A stretch of DNA of 64,000 nt. Origin: Bin87 sp963666415 (GTDB taxonomy: Bacteria; Chloroflexota; Dehalococcoidia; Lucifugimonadales; UBA3495). The stretch lies in NCBI GenBank assembly GCA_963666415.2, contig CAXXPD010000003.1, positions 1,364,001 through 1,428,000 on the forward strand. The letters run 5' to 3'. The notes under the pieces were generated by a model. That model was not told the origin of the DNA. It saw nothing but the letters and a program-made list of their open reading frames with translations, and ran no database searches. A program made the translations under genes and the position numbers. This document shows positions 62,779 through 64,000 of the stretch, piece after piece; within the stretch, counting starts at the first letter, position 1, and the number at the start of each line of letters is the position of its first letter.

Positions 62779-63621
62779 ATGGACATCGGCTTGAATATGT
62801 CAATTTCCACTAACTCAATTGATATCGCCGACATCGCGGCCAAAGCGGAATCTCTGGGTTTCGAGTCAATCTGGTTGCCGGAACACCCGGTGATGCCCGT
62901 CAATCCGGTATCCAAATACCCAGGCTCGCCAGACGGCTCCATACCCGTCGCCATGAGCGACATGGCCGATCCCTACATCGGCCTGGCGCGTGCCTCGGCC
63001 GTAACGTCCACCATCAAACTGGGCACCGGAATCAGCCTGATACCGGAGCGGAATCCGCTGGTGCTCGCCGGAGCCATCTCTACGTTAGACCGCTTCTCTG
63101 ACGGGCGCTTTCTATTGGGCATCGGCACCGGTTGGTTGCGCGAAGAAACCGAGATTATGGGCGGGGATTTTGATCACCGATGGACACAAACCAGGGAAGC
63201 GATCGAAGTCATGCGCGCGCTATGGACGCAAGACGAGGCGGAATACCACGGCAGGTACTACAATTTCCCGCCCGTTCAGTGCAACCCCAAACCGGCACAG
63301 GAGGGTGGCCCGCCCGTGATACTGGGTGGCAACGCCCGCAACGTGTTCCGGCGCGTGGTTCGTTGGGGCGACGGTTGGATGCCGACCGGCTCCAGCCCAG
63401 AGCAAATCGCCGCCGGGCGAGCGGCCATCGACGAGCTCGCTGAAGCATCAGGGCGCGATCCGGCCAGTATCAGCGTAACGGTGTTCGGACAATCCGCCGA
63501 CCGCGAGTTGATTGAACGGTTTGCGGCGGCCGGAGCGAACCGAGTCATCGTGCGCCTGCCTGATACCACCAACGCCAGCGCGCTGGAAGAGATGGAGAGC
63601 ATCGCCGCGGCGGTGCTGTAG
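62779..63621 (+). CDS. LLM-class F420-dependent oxidoreductase
   Basis: A luciferase-like flavin/F420 oxidoreductase of 280 residues. Family blocks are MDIGLNMSISTNS, LGFESIWLPEHPVMPV, IKLGTGISLIPERNPLVLA, GRFLLGIGTGWLREETEIMG and VRWGDGWMP. The short form with GTGWLREE is typical of the F420-dependent branch, though FMN cannot be excluded. GGAGG lies seven bases before the ATG. A cupin gene follows eight bases after the stop. Confidence 0.9.
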   Translation: MDIGLNMSISTNSIDIADIAAKAESLGFESIWLPEHPVMPVNPVSKYPGSPDGSIPVAMSDMADPYIGLARASAVTSTIKLGTGISLIPERNPLVLAGAISTLDRFSDGRFLLGIGTGWLREETEIMGGDFDHRWTQTREAIEVMRALWTQDEAEYHGRYYNFPPVQCNPKPAQEGGPPVILGGNARNVFRRVVRWGDGWMPTGSSPEQIAAGRAAIDELAEASGRDPASISVTVFGQSADRELIERFAAAGANRVIVRLPDTTNASALEEMESIAAAVL

Positions 63622-63628
63622 TCCTGCG

Positions 63629-64000
63629 ATGACATACCAGGGTCGCCTAGTTGTGCTCGCCCCCGGCGAAGGCGAACGGTATTCGCCGCCGGGCCACCCT
63701 GATGTGGTGCTGAAAGCGGGACCTGCGGCAACCCTGGGGGCATATTCCCTGCTGGAGTTCACTGTGGTAGGAAACGGACCGGCGATGCATGTCCACCACG
63801 ATGCCGAGGAAGCATTCTACGTGTTGGATGGGGAGATAACCATCCGAATCGGAACTGATTCCATCCGGGCCATTGCCGGCAGTTTCGTCCTGATTCCTCG
63901 GGAAACGCCGCACACCTTCGATAACGCAAGCGACCATCCGTCCCGGATGCTGACCATCTTCTCGCCGCCGGGATTCGAGCAGTTCTTCCAGCAGGTCGCC
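63629..64000 (+). CDS. Cupin-domain protein (partial, C-terminus off the right edge)
   Basis: Read from the ATG at 63629, the frame stays open to the window edge (124 codons visible). The cupin motif 1 is HVHHDAEEAFYVLDGEITIRIG and motif 2 IPRETPHTFDNAS, with histidine and glutamate metal ligands. Cupins of this type are small metal-binding dioxygenases, isomerases or sensors. It sits directly behind the F420-type oxidoreductase and is probably co-transcribed. Confidence 0.88.
   Translation, partial: MTYQGRLVVLAPGEGERYSPPGHPDVVLKAGPAATLGAYSLLEFTVVGNGPAMHVHHDAEEAFYVLDGEITIRIGTDSIRAIAGSFVLIPRETPHTFDNASDHPSRMLTIFSPPGFEQFFQQVA

Overview
The window looks like a chromosomal stretch of a Chloroflexota bacterium, most likely a SAR202-type or related Dehalococcoidia lineage. 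This is inferred from gene content: a nuoABCD-HI run without nuoEFG between D and H, several LLM-class flavin monooxygenases, CaiB-type CoA transferases, GlcD/AGPS-type FAD oxidases, a CO-dehydrogenase/xanthine-dehydrogenase-type molybdenum enzyme and a polysaccharide deacetylase/PuuE-like protein. No rRNA or marker alignment was possible, so the placement is tentative. Many genes are packed with ATGA or GTGA overlaps. Recognisable promoters have TATAAT-like -10 boxes, often extended by TG. GTG and TTG starts occur.

Layout. 1-4344 (minus): complex I genes I, H, D, C, B, A, with the promoter at 4424-4450. 4469-4581: a miniature transposable element. 4604-9008 (plus): alpha/beta hydrolase, CoA transferase, RdgB, MoaA, MoaC. 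9515-9589: tRNA-Met. 9687-10598: PAC2-family protein. 10758-12352: a complete but frameshifted IS66-family element. 12481-13671: LLM flavoprotein. 13902-17698: a VOC/glyoxalase gene split by an ISNCY-type element that itself carries an IS110-family element. 17776-27377: a catabolic island (deacetylase, unusual CaiB protein, HsaA-like flavin monooxygenase, acyl-CoA ligase, LLM flavoprotein, zinc alcohol dehydrogenase, AGPS-like FAD oxidase). 27488-27563: tRNA-Pro. 27666-35993: DUF4349 lipoprotein, mfd, proB, proA and a small unknown. 36046-37820: split transketolase. 38190-42002: amidohydrolase, Mug/TDG glycosylase, a thpR gene broken by an IS5/IS427 element, and an AlkA-type glycosylase. 42044-49675: ffh, an ABC exporter, an ISAs1 element, SbcC/Rad50-like ATPase and a PPOX-fold flavoprotein. 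49691-53451: three-subunit molybdenum hydroxylase. 53704-55794: an unusual three-domain fusion (DapA-like aldolase, MfnB-like synthase, TusA-like domain). 55989-61310: fpg, ileS, thiD and a GYD protein. 61398-62627: a second ISAs1 element. 62779-64000: LLM flavoprotein and a partial cupin.

Functionally, MoaA and MoaC would help supply molybdopterin for the molybdenum hydroxylase at 49.7-53.5 kb. The flavin monooxygenases, CoA ligase, CoA transferases and FAD oxidase fit oxidation of recalcitrant organic acids. Complex I without the NADH-input genes in the operon would take electrons from another donor or from EFG encoded elsewhere.

Insertion sequences make up about 12 percent of the window. 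For five of the six I could define the exact ends and target duplications; two lie inside genes whose reading frame is restored exactly when the element and one duplication copy are removed. The most novel candidate is the DapA-MfnB-TusA fusion. I saw no CRISPR array, prophage or recognisable defence island.
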